In this document: in pieces, positions 1-8,000 of the stretch
Layout: every line of letters begins with the position of its first letter
Numbering within the stretch: position 1 is the first letter of the stretch
Source: Bugula neritina
Taxonomy: Eukaryota; Bryozoa; Gymnolaemata; Cheilostomatida; Bugulidae
Direction: 5' to 3'
Assembly: GCA_964035545.1 (NCBI GenBank)
Contig: CAXIUT010000280.1
Coordinates: 1 to 26,000 of the forward strand
Length of the DNA stretch: 26,000 nt
Notes under the pieces: model-generated
Seen by the model: the letters and a program-made list of their open reading frames with translations, nothing else
The model's database searches: none
Told to the model about the DNA's origin: nothing
Made by a program: the position numbers and the translations under genes

Positions 1-1
1 C

Positions 2-76
2 ATATCAAGTGAACAGACAGTTGAACAACCAAATGAGCAAACAATTAAACAATCAAATGAGCAAACAAAAAACTAG
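2..76 (+). CDS. Possible C-terminal end of a repeat-containing protein (partial)
   Basis: Frame 2 is open from the left edge to a TAG stop at 74-76 (25 codons). It reads as an imperfect eight-residue repeat of the pattern S/N-E-Q-T-V/I-E/K-Q-P/S, seen about 2.5 times before the stop. The DNA period is 24 bp, so the repeat keeps frame. Most of the gene would lie outside the window and no family is recognisable. If real, its 3' untranslated region would run antisense through the tRNA at 135-206. The same bases could simply be a non-coding 24-bp repeat, so this is tentative. Confidence 0.3.
   Translation: MSSEQTVEQPNEQTIKQSNEQTKN
7..70. repeat. 24-bp imperfect tandem repeat, about 2.7 copies
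   Basis: Three successive 24-base blocks start at 7, 31 and 55. The core AAATGAGCAAACAA occurs exactly at 31-44 and 55-68, and a diverged version opens the block at 7. The array may continue to the left of the window. The period is a multiple of three, which fits the octapeptide reading described for bases 2-76. Confidence 0.7.
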
Positions 77-101
77 TAGATCGAAAACAAATCCGAAACA
101 C

Positions 102-125
102 AAAAAATGATCTACAACAGCAAAA
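102..125 (-). terminator. Oligo-T Pol III terminators of the tRNA gene
   Basis: Downstream of the minus-strand tRNA, the transcript strand has a run of four T (plus-strand A at 122-125), 9 bases past the 3' end, and a second run of six T (102-107). Runs of four or more T are the normal RNA polymerase III stop signal. The first may be leaky and the second would act as a backup. Confidence 0.7.
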
Positions 126-134
126 TAAAGACGT

Positions 135-206
135 GCTCCTGGAGGGGGTTGAACCCTCGACATTCGCGTCATAAGCGCGACGCTCTAACCACTGAGCTAC
201 AGGAGC
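135..206 (-). tRNA. tRNA-Ile, anticodon UAU
   Basis: The reverse complement folds into a complete 72-nt cloverleaf. The 7-bp acceptor stem starts GCTCCTG and ends CAGGAGC. The D arm is GCTC/GAGC, the anticodon arm TCGCG/CGCGA has loop CTTATGA, the variable loop is five bases, and the T arm is GAGGG/CCCTC with loop TTCAACC. Bases 34-36 are TAT, so it decodes the isoleucine codon AUA. The internal A box (in TAGCTCAGTGG) and B box (GGTTCAACCCC) are intact, and CCA is not encoded, as expected for a nuclear tRNA gene. There is no intron after position 37, whereas tRNA-Ile(UAU) genes in yeast and animals usually carry one. Confidence 0.97.
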
Positions 207-1245
207 AACAGCTCATCGCTAATGGCGACTCTAGTTCAATACTTCAGCACCACCATCACAAGTTACAAAATTTTGATATTTATATACAATATAAAGTCAA
301 TTAGAACCATTTTAGAACGATTTATTCTTTTCCGTTTTATTCACTTTTCATGCCTTTTTGGCAGCTTTTGACGCGTCTACAAGGCTAAACTACATACATT
401 TTTAGACTAGCAGCAACCTCTTGCTTTGGCGTATTTACTCTTGCTGTGATATTGGCCCTGTCGCGCCTCTATCGCAATTTTTGCTGTCTTGGATTTATCA
501 AAAACGATACGGATTAGCATCCGGTTGCTCAGAAGAGGAAGCTAAGCTCAAATCAGGATGAAAGGAACCCGTTCTCCATCTCAGTCTGTTAAAAACACGA
601 ACAGGAAAGTTTCAACTGCATTCGGATGACAGTAATTTTTTCCTATGCAAACTCATCTCAACTTGTCAGTCCAGCTTTTGATAAGACAAGCAAATTGCAA
701 TCGCACTTCCAAACGTTCCCTGCTTCTCTAACAGAAACAATTTAGTCTCTGCTAGCTTAAATGGCATGGTTTGACAGCTGTGAGTGTCAAGGCGTTTTCA
801 ATATTTCTCCAAACTACGCAAAACTCTGTATGCGAAAGCTGCAAGCTGAATGCGGCGGATTGACTGCAACGTCTGGAACCGGTTGCAGGACCAAGAGTTC
901 TTCGTCTTGAAGACATGGACATCGACGTCTCTATAACTTGACTTTCAAAGAGCGATAAAAATGAATTCAGCAGTCGCTAAATCCGGTTTTATTGCATATA
1001 TTTCATTGCAATCAACCTTATTTAACTCTTTCCGTAATTATGTTGGACTGCTTCTGATTAATTTGGCCTGTTCGCGAATGATTTAGACAGTCACAGGCGA
1101 GCAGGTTCAATTCTCTGACCCAGCTGTCAGTGGAGACATGTTTACAGGTTCCTTCTAGACGCATGGTTGCTTGATTTCATTGGTATTGTTTTAATTGTTG
1201 TTGTCACAGAAAGTCGCCACTAGTTTTGCCTTCTGATACGTGAAA
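207..1245. other. Intergenic region upstream of EMC5; nothing firm found
   Basis: About 1.04 kb between the tRNA gene and the EMC5 start codon. It should hold the EMC5 promoter and 5' leader, plus the upstream side of the tRNA gene. The longest minus-strand ATG frame noted is 56 codons (752-922) and has no family resemblance; a neighbouring minus-strand frame of about 40 codons (roughly 660-790) is also open. Either could be an exon of an unrecognised small gene, but splice sites that join them are not convincing. No repeat, second tRNA or obvious structured RNA was seen. Confidence 0.5.
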
Positions 1246-1752
1246 ATGTTGTTCAAGTGCCTCGTATGGGGTGGATTTGTCGCACTAGCCCATGCAGTCT
1301 TCTCCACTGTACACTGTAAGTCTGTTTGTTTCTGCTCTATTTTGGGCTGTTCTGACTGTATCTTGCGTTGTCATGCGGTATACACTTGTCCTGGTGGCTT
1401 TGTGATGATAATAATGATATAGATAAGCAGATTTCTTCAGTCGCTGGATTGGAATTGGACTCAGATTTCGTGCCGATTGATGCCAAGATTGAGACTATTC
1501 TTGGGTGTGCCTTAGCCATTGTTGGCGCTTTGGGAATGGTTAAGTTTGATAAGATAGATGGTTCTACGAGGATGAATGATGCGTAAGTTTTCGGGTCAGA
1601 GAAGGTTTTGGTGGATTTGTGTGGCTAAATTTTGTTGGTGTTTTCTTGTTGAAACGAGCAGAACATGGACTGGTTACTTTGATAATGTTAGCTTTAGACT
1701 GTACAATCATCGCGCTAAATACTTGCAGAGTAGAGGCGAGAAAAAGGAGTAA
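1246..1752 (+). CDS. EMC5: ER membrane protein complex subunit 5 (EMC5/MMGT1 family), three exons
   Basis: Spliced coding sequence join(1246..1315, 1423..1582, 1662..1752), giving 106 residues, the usual size for the family. EMC5 is a core membrane subunit of the ER membrane complex, which inserts tail-anchored and multi-pass proteins into the ER. Exon 1 encodes the first membrane segment with the family pattern GxxALAHAxFST. Exon 2 encodes a PIDxxIET motif followed by the second membrane segment (LGCALAIVGALGMV). Exon 3 encodes the C-terminal tail with the characteristic LYNHRAKYL motif. Both donors are GTAAGT. The first acceptor (ATATAG at 1422) was preferred over one at 1440 because it restores an ST-V-H-Y-K sequence like the plant STIQYR. 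An upstream GTG at 1240 is in frame, but the ATG at 1246 matches the family start. The stop is 75 bases from the stop of the convergent MED22 gene. Confidence 0.86.
1316..1422 (+). other. EMC5 intron 1 (107 nt, GT-AG)
   Basis: The donor is GTAAGT and the acceptor ATATAG. The intron interrupts a tyrosine codon after its first base. Its polypyrimidine tract is weak; a stronger TTTCTTCAG lies at 1432-1440 and also keeps frame, so alternative acceptor use, dropping six residues, is possible. Confidence 0.75.
1583..1661 (+). other. EMC5 intron 2 (79 nt, GT-AG)
   Basis: The donor is GTAAGT, a T-rich stretch lies at 1629-1650, and the acceptor is CGAGCAG. The intron splits an alanine codon after its second base. 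Joining the flanks gives the family C-terminus directly after the second membrane segment. Confidence 0.83.
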
Positions 1753-1827
1753 AGTGAAAGCCAAAGTTGTCTCGCTATTGTATGGCCAAACAACTTGCGC
1801 GTACGTAGATCCACACCCTCCTAGTTC

Positions 1828-2361
1828 TCATCGATATTTGCTGTTATAATAGTGCTCTTCTAGGTTGTGCAAAGTCCTTTCAATTGTATACTCTACTTTG
1901 TGCAGTTCATTTTTAGCTTTATCTCCTTGGGCAGCAAAATGCACGTTTTGTTTGTTGACTCTTTCATTCTGTTCTTCTAGATTTGATGTGGTTTCCGAAA
2001 GTTTAAGCTCGGTTATCATCTGATGTAGATTGTATAGCTGTCCAACCTATAAAAACATCCGTCAATACGCCACTGTGTATTTGAAAAAGTGCATAAAACT
2101 TACCACTGCTGCTGCATTGGTTGTCAGTACCAGTTTCTCCCGCTCGGATGATAATTTTCCAATATCCTAAAAGTTTTGAAAACATTAGAACCAAAGACTT
2201 TCAACGACACTTTTGGACAGCGCGACCAGAGTACGTTTACCACTCAAACCTACCTTGGCACCAAATTTAGCGGAGTTGAGAACCCGAGTATACGCATCAA
2301 TCAGCGTATCAATAGTATCCTTCAAATTTTGTGCAAACGAAGCCTGCTCGGAAGAAACCAT
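1828..2361 (-). CDS. MED22: Mediator complex subunit 22 (MED22/Surf5 family), three exons
   Basis: Spliced coding sequence complement(join(1828..2046, 2104..2166, 2254..2361)), 129 residues, close to the 140-residue short human form. MED22 is a helical subunit of the Mediator head module, which links activators to RNA polymerase II. Exon 1 (36 codons, ATG at 2359-2361) carries the first helix, with NLKDTIDTLIDAYTRVLNSAK matching the family pattern of RLKDDIKSIMDNFTEIIKTAK. Exon 2 is 21 codons ending in an alanine run. Exon 3 gives a long helix and the diagnostic C-terminus LEEHYYNSKYR, very like human LEEEYYSSRYK. All exon joins are phase 0. An in-frame TTG-led extension upstream of the ATG exists but does not resemble the family. 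The 3' end converges on EMC5. Confidence 0.87.
2047..2103 (-). other. MED22 intron 2 (57 nt, GT-AG)
   Basis: On the minus strand the donor is GTAAGTTTT and the acceptor TTTTTATAG. It is phase 0 and is the shortest well-supported intron in the window. Splicing joins the alanine-run exon to the last helix. Confidence 0.83.
2167..2253 (-). other. MED22 intron 1 (87 nt, GT-AG)
   Basis: On the minus strand the donor is GTAGGTTT and the acceptor ACTTTTAG. It is phase 0. Without splicing, translation would leave the family sequence at once. Confidence 0.8.
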
Positions 2362-2919
2362 TCTCTTTTCAAGTCTTCCACAAATCAATATATTGTCTTT
2401 GCTCCGATAAAAATTAGCAATATCGTTGCTGTCGCGTAGATGAGATTTTTAGTTGGTTTTCAACAACTGACACAAAATGAACCTCGCAATCGTGAAGAAT
2501 CAGTCTGCATAAGAAATCCGTCAAATAACTCAACTTAGAAAACGCAAATAGACATGGAGAAAAGTGTGAAAAACATTCTCATAGTCTTAAGTGCCAACCA
2601 AAAGAATTATTGACGTACTAATAGTTTGAAGAACACATCAACACGGAAAGGGAGAATGAATCAGATAGAGGACTTCAACTATACCTCTGCTTGTATTTTT
2701 CCACAACTGTATTTGATCAATTTTTCCTGTGAATTTGTTATGGAATGCTTTCTTCCAAACAGCCCTTTGTGAATACTTTGGCACTTTCCACAACTAATCT
2801 TCCTCAACTATTTCTTCGCAGAAATGTAAATTGCTCTCGACTTTGATTTGTTCACTTTTCTTTTTTTTTTTGGAACCGTTCTTCTTTGAAATCCTCCTTA
2901 ACAGATTCTGCTTAGCAGC
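2362..2919. other. Spacer upstream of MED22, no gene seen
   Basis: This should include the MED22 promoter on the minus strand. An in-frame minus-strand extension of the MED22 frame stays open to about 2442 but lacks an ATG. A run of eleven T lies at about 2861-2871. No conserved coding signal was found. Confidence 0.5.
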
Positions 2920-3140
2920 TCCTTCTTCTTCTTGTCAGCAGCAGCAGCTTCTTATTCTTATCAGCAGCAGCAGCTCCTCCTTATTCTTATCAGCAACAGC
3001 AGCTCCTCCTCTTTCCTGTCAGTGGCAGCTCCTTATTCTTATCAGCAGCAGCAGCTCCTCCTTATTCTTATCAGCAACAGCAGCTCCTCCTCTTTCCTGT
3101 CAGTGGCAGCTCCTTCTCCTTCTTATCAGCAGCAGCTCCT
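2920..3140. repeat. Pyrimidine-rich 81-bp tandem repeat with CAG/CTC subrepeats
   Basis: Two essentially perfect 81-bp copies sit at 2951-3031 and 3032-3112, flanked by partial, diverged copies on both sides. Each unit contains three shorter CAGCAGCAGCTCCTCC-like subunits, so the array grew from a shorter motif. The period is 27 codons and plus-strand frames stay open, giving Ser/Leu/Gln-rich low-complexity translations, but none has a convincing ATG-led start. The minus strand carries TGATAA stops in every copy in one frame. The best reading is a non-coding expanded repeat. Confidence 0.85.
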
Positions 3141-3375
3141 CCTTGAAGTAGTCTAGGTCAATTATTCAGTTTTTTGTGTTGTTCATTGAGTAGAACGTTT
3201 TCCATTCAATGTCTTTTTTGTGAATCTTTTAATTTATTTCTCAAGTGTTGCAAAGGTTTAAATTTATTTCTTTTCCATGAACAAAACAGTCAAAAGATTA
3301 ATAAACTGTTTACAAGAAAGAAAGAAAGAAATTTGAGTGGATTTGAAAACACCGATGCCTCGTCTCATTTAAAAC
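3141..3375. other. Short spacer between two tandem arrays with a GAAA microsatellite
   Basis: Contains (GAAA)4 at 3316-3331. Plus-strand composition switches here from pyrimidine-rich (left) to purine-rich (right). No coding signal was recognised. Confidence 0.6.
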
Positions 3376-3771
3376 AACAAAGAAAATCTAAAAAGCTTTA
3401 ATAAACAAGAAGCAAAGAGATCTAATAAGCTCAACAAATAAGAAGCAAAGAGATTCGAGAGGTTTAACAAATAAGAAGCAAAGAGATTCGAGAGGCTTAA
3501 TAAACAAGAAGCAAAGAGATCTAATAAGCTCAACAAATAAGAAGCAAAGAGATTCGAGAGGCTTAATAAACAAGAAGCAAAGAGAGTCGAGAGGTTTAAC
3601 AAATAAGAAGCAAAGAGATCTAAGAGGTATAATAAGAAAGAACCAAGGAGATCTGAGAGGTATAATAAACAAGAAGCAAAGAGATTTAAGAGGCTTATTA
3701 AACAAGAAGCAAAGAGATTTGAGAGGTTCAATAAATTAAAAGCAAGGAGATCTGAGAGGCTTAAGAAGACG
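3376..3771. repeat. 33-bp purine-rich tandem array, about 11 copies plus one degenerate copy
   Basis: Units starting GAAGCAAAGAGA recur exactly every 33 bases from 3409 (3409, 3442, 3475 and so on to 3739), preceded by a degenerate copy from about 3376. The variable part of each unit alternates between ATTCGAGAGGYTTAA-like and ATCTAATAAGCTCAA-like versions, which suggests blocks duplicated as pairs. The period equals 11 codons. One plus-strand frame (3392-3739, no ATG, about 115 codons of an 11-residue basic repeat NKKQRDSRGLT) and two minus-strand frames (Leu-rich) stay open. Because several frames are open on both strands, the openness follows from the repeat sequence and is not evidence of coding. 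Confidence 0.92.
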
Positions 3772-4162
3772 TGCGAGTCCTGAAAAGAAACATTGAATTT
3801 CGCGAATAAGTTTGAACCAGGAGGCGAGAGAGATAGTCTTGGAGTTTCAACAACAAGCTCTTAAAGTTTGATCTTTCCACGGATACGAGAGAAACATTTG
3901 CGAGTTGAAACAGTAACAATCGACGCAACGAACAAAGGTACCCAGGGCAACATTGACACGGAGAAAGAAACAATATTGAGAGGCATTCAAGTAACACAGT
4001 AGGAAGAGGACACCACCTAAAAGAAATAGACTCTTTCAGTCAGACACGTTTCAACAAGAAGTTTGGAATTTGTTTTGATAGGCTTGCAAGAACGCTCGAA
4101 GCAAAGATATATAGACAGATACTGATCACTCCAAAATATTTGTACGGTTTTAAGTAAAAGAC
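3772..4162. other. Purine-rich spacer upstream of the THUMP-domain gene
   Basis: About 390 bases that should hold the promoter and 5' leader of the gene at 4163. The plus strand remains A/G-rich, continuing the bias of the 33-bp array. No gene, repeat or clear core promoter motif was recognised. Confidence 0.5.
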
Positions 4163-5005
4163 ATGACTGAAACGGATTTAAAGCGAAGCTCGAAGGGGCA
4201 GAAACGAGCTTGGAAAACCGGAGCCGGGCAAAATAAACGCAAAAAAGGCCGTGGCTGGACGCAACTAAGTGATTTGAAGAATGGAAGCTCTGGATTTATT
4301 GTCACCACAGAGCAAGGTCGAGAGGGTAAAACACAAGCACAAATGCTTGATTGGTTGAATGAAGTCGTGGAAAGATTAGAGGATACCATTGGTCAAGACG
4401 AGGAGAACGGAAACCCACACCCTGAACTCGCAAGTATATCGAAGGGAATAGAAGCAGAGATTGAAAAGACCAAAAAATTCCACTTGGTTGAACCGGTGCA
4501 AGCCCATGGGAAAAGCGTATTGGTATTTCGTTTGAAGAAAAACAACGTCAATCCCGTGAAAGTTGTAGAACTTTTGTTGGAAGAAATTCTTAACTCTGGA
4601 ACTGTCCGGACCCCATACGCCCATTCAATTCGTCCAGTACAGAGCTTTTGCTTTGCATCTTGCGAAGACCTTGTAAAGGGCCCTAGATCGGAGCTGCTAA
4701 AATCTTTCCTGTCATTGGACAATGTTACTGGAATGACATTTGCAGTTCAACCGCGGCTTAGAGGAATATTACATCGAAACGATGTTGTTGAGACTGTTGT
4801 AGAATTTTTAAAGAGCTCATGTGGCGATGGCTCCGACCAGGAGCTTCCGCTTAAAGTGAACCTTAGTAAGCCTGACATTGTAATACTTGTTGAAGCCTAC
4901 AAAAACATTGCTGGGCTCTCTGTGATTCCGGCTTATAGCAAAATGCACAATCTTAGCTTCGCTCAGGCGTTGAAGTCTTACGAAGAAAAAAAGTCAAACG
5001 AATAA
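4163..5005 (+). CDS. THUMPD1: THUMP-domain tRNA acetylation adaptor (THUMPD1/Tan1 family)
   Basis: Intronless, 280 residues, matching the family size (about 290-350). Yeast Tan1 and human THUMPD1 bind tRNA and recruit the acetyltransferase Kre33/NAT10 to form N4-acetylcytidine at position 12 of tRNA-Leu and tRNA-Ser. Residues 8-30 are strongly basic (many Lys/Arg/Gly), as in the family. Residues 43-52 carry the GFIVTTEQGRE segment typical of the N-terminal domain. The THUMP domain follows, with RPVQSFCFAS (about 168-177), TFAVQPRLRG (about 192-201), LKVNLSKPDIVILVEAYKNI and GLSVIPAYSKMHNLS near the end; these match the hallmark R-x-x-P, TF.I..K.R and Y...NL patterns. There is no methyltransferase domain, which separates it from THUMPD2/3. 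The start is the first ATG of the frame. The stop lies 27 bases from the end of the opposing kinesin gene. Confidence 0.92.
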   Translation: MTETDLKRSSKGQKRAWKTGAGQNKRKKGRGWTQLSDLKNGSSGFIVTTEQGREGKTQAQMLDWLNEVVERLEDTIGQDEENGNPHPELASISKGIEAEIEKTKKFHLVEPVQAHGKSVLVFRLKKNNVNPVKVVELLLEEILNSGTVRTPYAHSIRPVQSFCFASCEDLVKGPRSELLKSFLSLDNVTGMTFAVQPRLRGILHRNDVVETVVEFLKSSCGDGSDQELPLKVNLSKPDIVILVEAYKNIAGLSVIPAYSKMHNLSFAQALKSYEEKKSNE

Positions 5006-5032
5006 ATAAGGAGACTTTCTGAAGCACATCAA
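5006..5032. other. 27-bp tail-to-tail gap between two genes
   Basis: Only 27 bases separate the stop codons of the THUMPD1-like gene (plus) and the kinesin gene (minus). Both 3' untranslated regions must run into the other gene's coding sequence or be extremely short, so their mRNAs are expected to overlap antisense. Confidence 0.9.
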
Positions 5033-8000
5033 CTATTGTGTATTACAATTTTCAGAGTTGTCGTCTACAATATCCTTCGCAGAATTGGCTTCGTTGTCGA
5101 TATTTTCCTTCAACTTTGGAGTTGATTGCTTCTTTGACTTCGATTTCCCCCCTATAATTTCGTGCTCTCCAGGCTTCGCTCTTTTCGGCTGACCGGAAGC
5201 AGTTTCCGCTGTCGATTTCAAAGATTTTCCGTTCGAATTAGAACGATTCAATTTAGCTAGGTCCTCCTTCAGCTTTCGGTTAGAAACCATAATCTGTAGA
5301 TTTTCAGTTTCAAGAAATACCACTTGTTTCCTCTCAGTCTCTAGTTTCGCCTCCAAGTCTTCCAATTTATTTTGCATTTCCTTTCGTTCATTCGCCAGAG
5401 TCAATTCAATTTCAGATATCTTTTCATTATGGGATGTGCTGCTGTCTGCAACATTTGACGCATAAGATCGCAACCGAGAGTCGTACTCTTGACATTTTGT
5501 CTGTAGCGCCTGCCTGTCTTCCACAAGTTCCTGCAATCTTCCCAGTAAATTATCGATCATTTGAATTCGGTCGGTATTTTCTAGTCCTACAAGCTCGGCT
5601 AGTGAATCTAGCCTCGCATTCAGCTGCTGCATTTGGTAAGAAGCGTTTTGTCCCATGTCACCTAAGTTACCACTCTCATCTTGAGCAGCTAGACGATTCT
5701 TCAAATCCCTCTGAGTTCGAAGTAAAGTTTCATTCTCTGACAAAGCATCCGCATATTGAGACTTCAGTTTCCTATGATCCTCTTTCAGTTGATTAATTCT
5801 CTCCGCTTTTTCTTTCGTGAGCTTTACTCTCTCGAGCTTTTCGATTCTCTCATGAGCTAAGCTGAGATCGTCCTCTAAATGATTCTTGGCGTGTCGAAGC
5901 GACTGGTTCTCGTCGTTCAAATTTTCGATTTCAGTTTTTGAAGCCTCGATAGAAGCAGAAAATTCTCGACAAATATCTTCTGATCTCCTCTTACTTTCTT
6001 CGAGGGCTAGTTCAGCAGCGCAAAGACGATCTTTGGTATCGGAGGATGAGCCTTCCATTTCACTCTTATCTTCTATCGAATGCAGCTTGTTCTTTAAAGC
6101 AGTCAGTTCCTCGCTGAATTGGCTGATTTGTGTGTTTTTTGACTCAAGATCGGTAACAAGCTCAGCATTTCGATCCCTACTCTCGCTAAGGTCTTTTTCA
6201 ACAGATAAAAAAGCCGCAGATGATTCCTTCATCTGCTCTTGAAGCTGAGATACCTTAAGCTGATTCTCTGCAATGCTGCGGTTAGACAGATCGAGGTCGC
6301 ACCGCATTTCGTACAATTTCTCAGTTGAATGGCTAATAGATTTGTTTTTCTCTTCAATTTCTTTTTCGTAGAAGACAATTTTGTTTTCTAAAGCCTTGAG
6401 CGCCGTCTGCATTCCCAATAGCTTCTCCTTTGAGACCATATTCTGGCTGCTCAAATCAATCTCTTTTTCCAATTCCTTCACTTTCGCCTTTAAACTTTCG
6501 TTGGAACACAGAAGATCTTTTGAACCTTCCATTGAAACTTCCAATTCACTACGCAAGGCATGCGCAGCACACTCAGTTTCTTTAAGACACTGCTGTAAAT
6601 CCTGAGAATGTTTCCGTTCTTCTTCCAATGCATCGAATAACTTTGCCTTCTCTGAAGCTTCATGTTTGGCATCTGACTGAAGTTGCGCGATTCGACTCCG
6701 AAAAGTTGCTAAATCATTTTCGTGAGATGAAATACTCTGCTTGAAATGACTCGTGCGCATATCCGACTCTTCTTTGAGTACAGAAATCTCTACATCGTGG
6801 ACAATACTTTCAAGACAGAATTTAACGTCTTCTGCAGTCTTTGCTTCCGAAAGAAACTTTTCCATATCTTCCAACTGCTCCTGGAGGGCTTCCTCCAAAC
6901 GGATACGTTGAGTGAGCTCCTCTTCAAAACGCGTCGAGAGTACACGATAATGCTCACATTGGTACTCAAGATCTTCTCTAATTGATTCGTTGCGTTCGGA
7001 TTCGTCCATGATTGCTCCGATTCGCTTGTTTAGGCTATCCACTGTTGATTCCAGCTTCTCAGTATTCTCAAGCAATTGATCAGATTGTTCTTGCTCACGG
7101 CATTTTCTCTCAAGCTCGGAGCACAAATTTTGTGATTCGCATAGTTCATCACGAACCTTAGTCAAAATTTCCTTATGCAGATTATTATCTTCCTCCAGCT
7201 TATCAATTTTATCTTCATTGGCGCGCAGCTTTGCAACCAAATTGTCTCTCTCGCTTGCAAAGTGGTTCCTTTCCTCTAACACCTTGCTTGAATCATTTTG
7301 AGATCTGTCAAATTCCTGTGCTTTCGACTTTATTTCAGAATTTAACAGCTCTATCTCAGACCGCAGCTTTTTTTCACGCTCGTGAGTTTGTTCACTCACT
7401 CTTGACAATTCATTTTTAAGATTTTCTACCTCACGCGCCTTTGAAGATGCCTCATTTGCTTCTTGGCTGCAAGTAATTTCCATATTGATGAGCACTTCTT
7501 CTAGTCTCAAAATTTCTGATTTTAGAGAATCTCGTTCGGACACTGCTAAGCTTGCTTGCTTTTGTTCTTCCGTGACGAGGCGGAGAAGTTCAGCTTTTGA
7601 CTTTTCAGCTTCTGCCAATGACTTATCTAGCTTTGATTGAAGCGAGGATAACTCTTCGTCTTTCGATGAAATGCTTTCAATCATCGACTGAACAAGATCA
7701 TGCTTCTCGGAGTCGACTTTCTTTAGACACTCGACCATTGCATTCTCATGTTCTTGAGTTTGAGTGCGCAGCAGCTCTTCATAGCTTGATTTTGCTTGTG
7801 ACAAATCGGATTGCAATCCTAAAACCTGACGTTTCAAACCAGCTACCTCAGATTCCAATGATACGAGTTGATCTGTTTTTATTGATTGTTCTTTGCTTTC
7901 GAAACGAACCTGATCAAGGGCAGCCGACAACTTAGAAGACGTTTCTTTGCTAACGCAAAGTTCACCTTGTACTTTTTCAAGTTGCTCAGATAAAAATGCA

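Noticed and set aside
510-560. Stretch AACGATACGGATTAGCAT resembling part of U6 snRNA
   Set aside because: U6 should read AACGATACAGAGAAGATTAGCATGG; the invariant ACAGAGA box is absent and the downstream helix sequence does not match. The similarity is short and probably chance.
752-922. Minus-strand 56-codon ATG frame and an adjacent 40-codon frame as a small gene
   Set aside because: No recognisable family, and no GT-AG pair joins the two frames in phase. Frames of this length occur by chance in 1 kb.
1095-1130. GGTTCAATTCT as a tRNA B box
   Set aside because: The surrounding bases do not form a T stem of five pairs, and no A box or acceptor stem was found at the right distance.
2831-3156. 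Plus-strand Ser/Gln/Leu-rich frames over the 81-bp repeat as protein genes
   Set aside because: Overlapping frames are open only because the repeat lacks stop codons; the longer one has no ATG, and composition is low-complexity.
3369-3731. Minus-strand Leu-rich frames over the 33-bp array as a repeat protein
   Set aside because: Two minus frames and one plus frame are open at once, which is expected from a stop-free 33-bp unit. No conserved flanking domain or convincing start.
3761-3997. Minus-strand 78-residue frame upstream of the THUMPD1-like gene
   Set aside because: Composition is what a purine-rich plus strand gives when read backwards (Leu/Ser/Phe-rich); no family match and it lies in the likely promoter.
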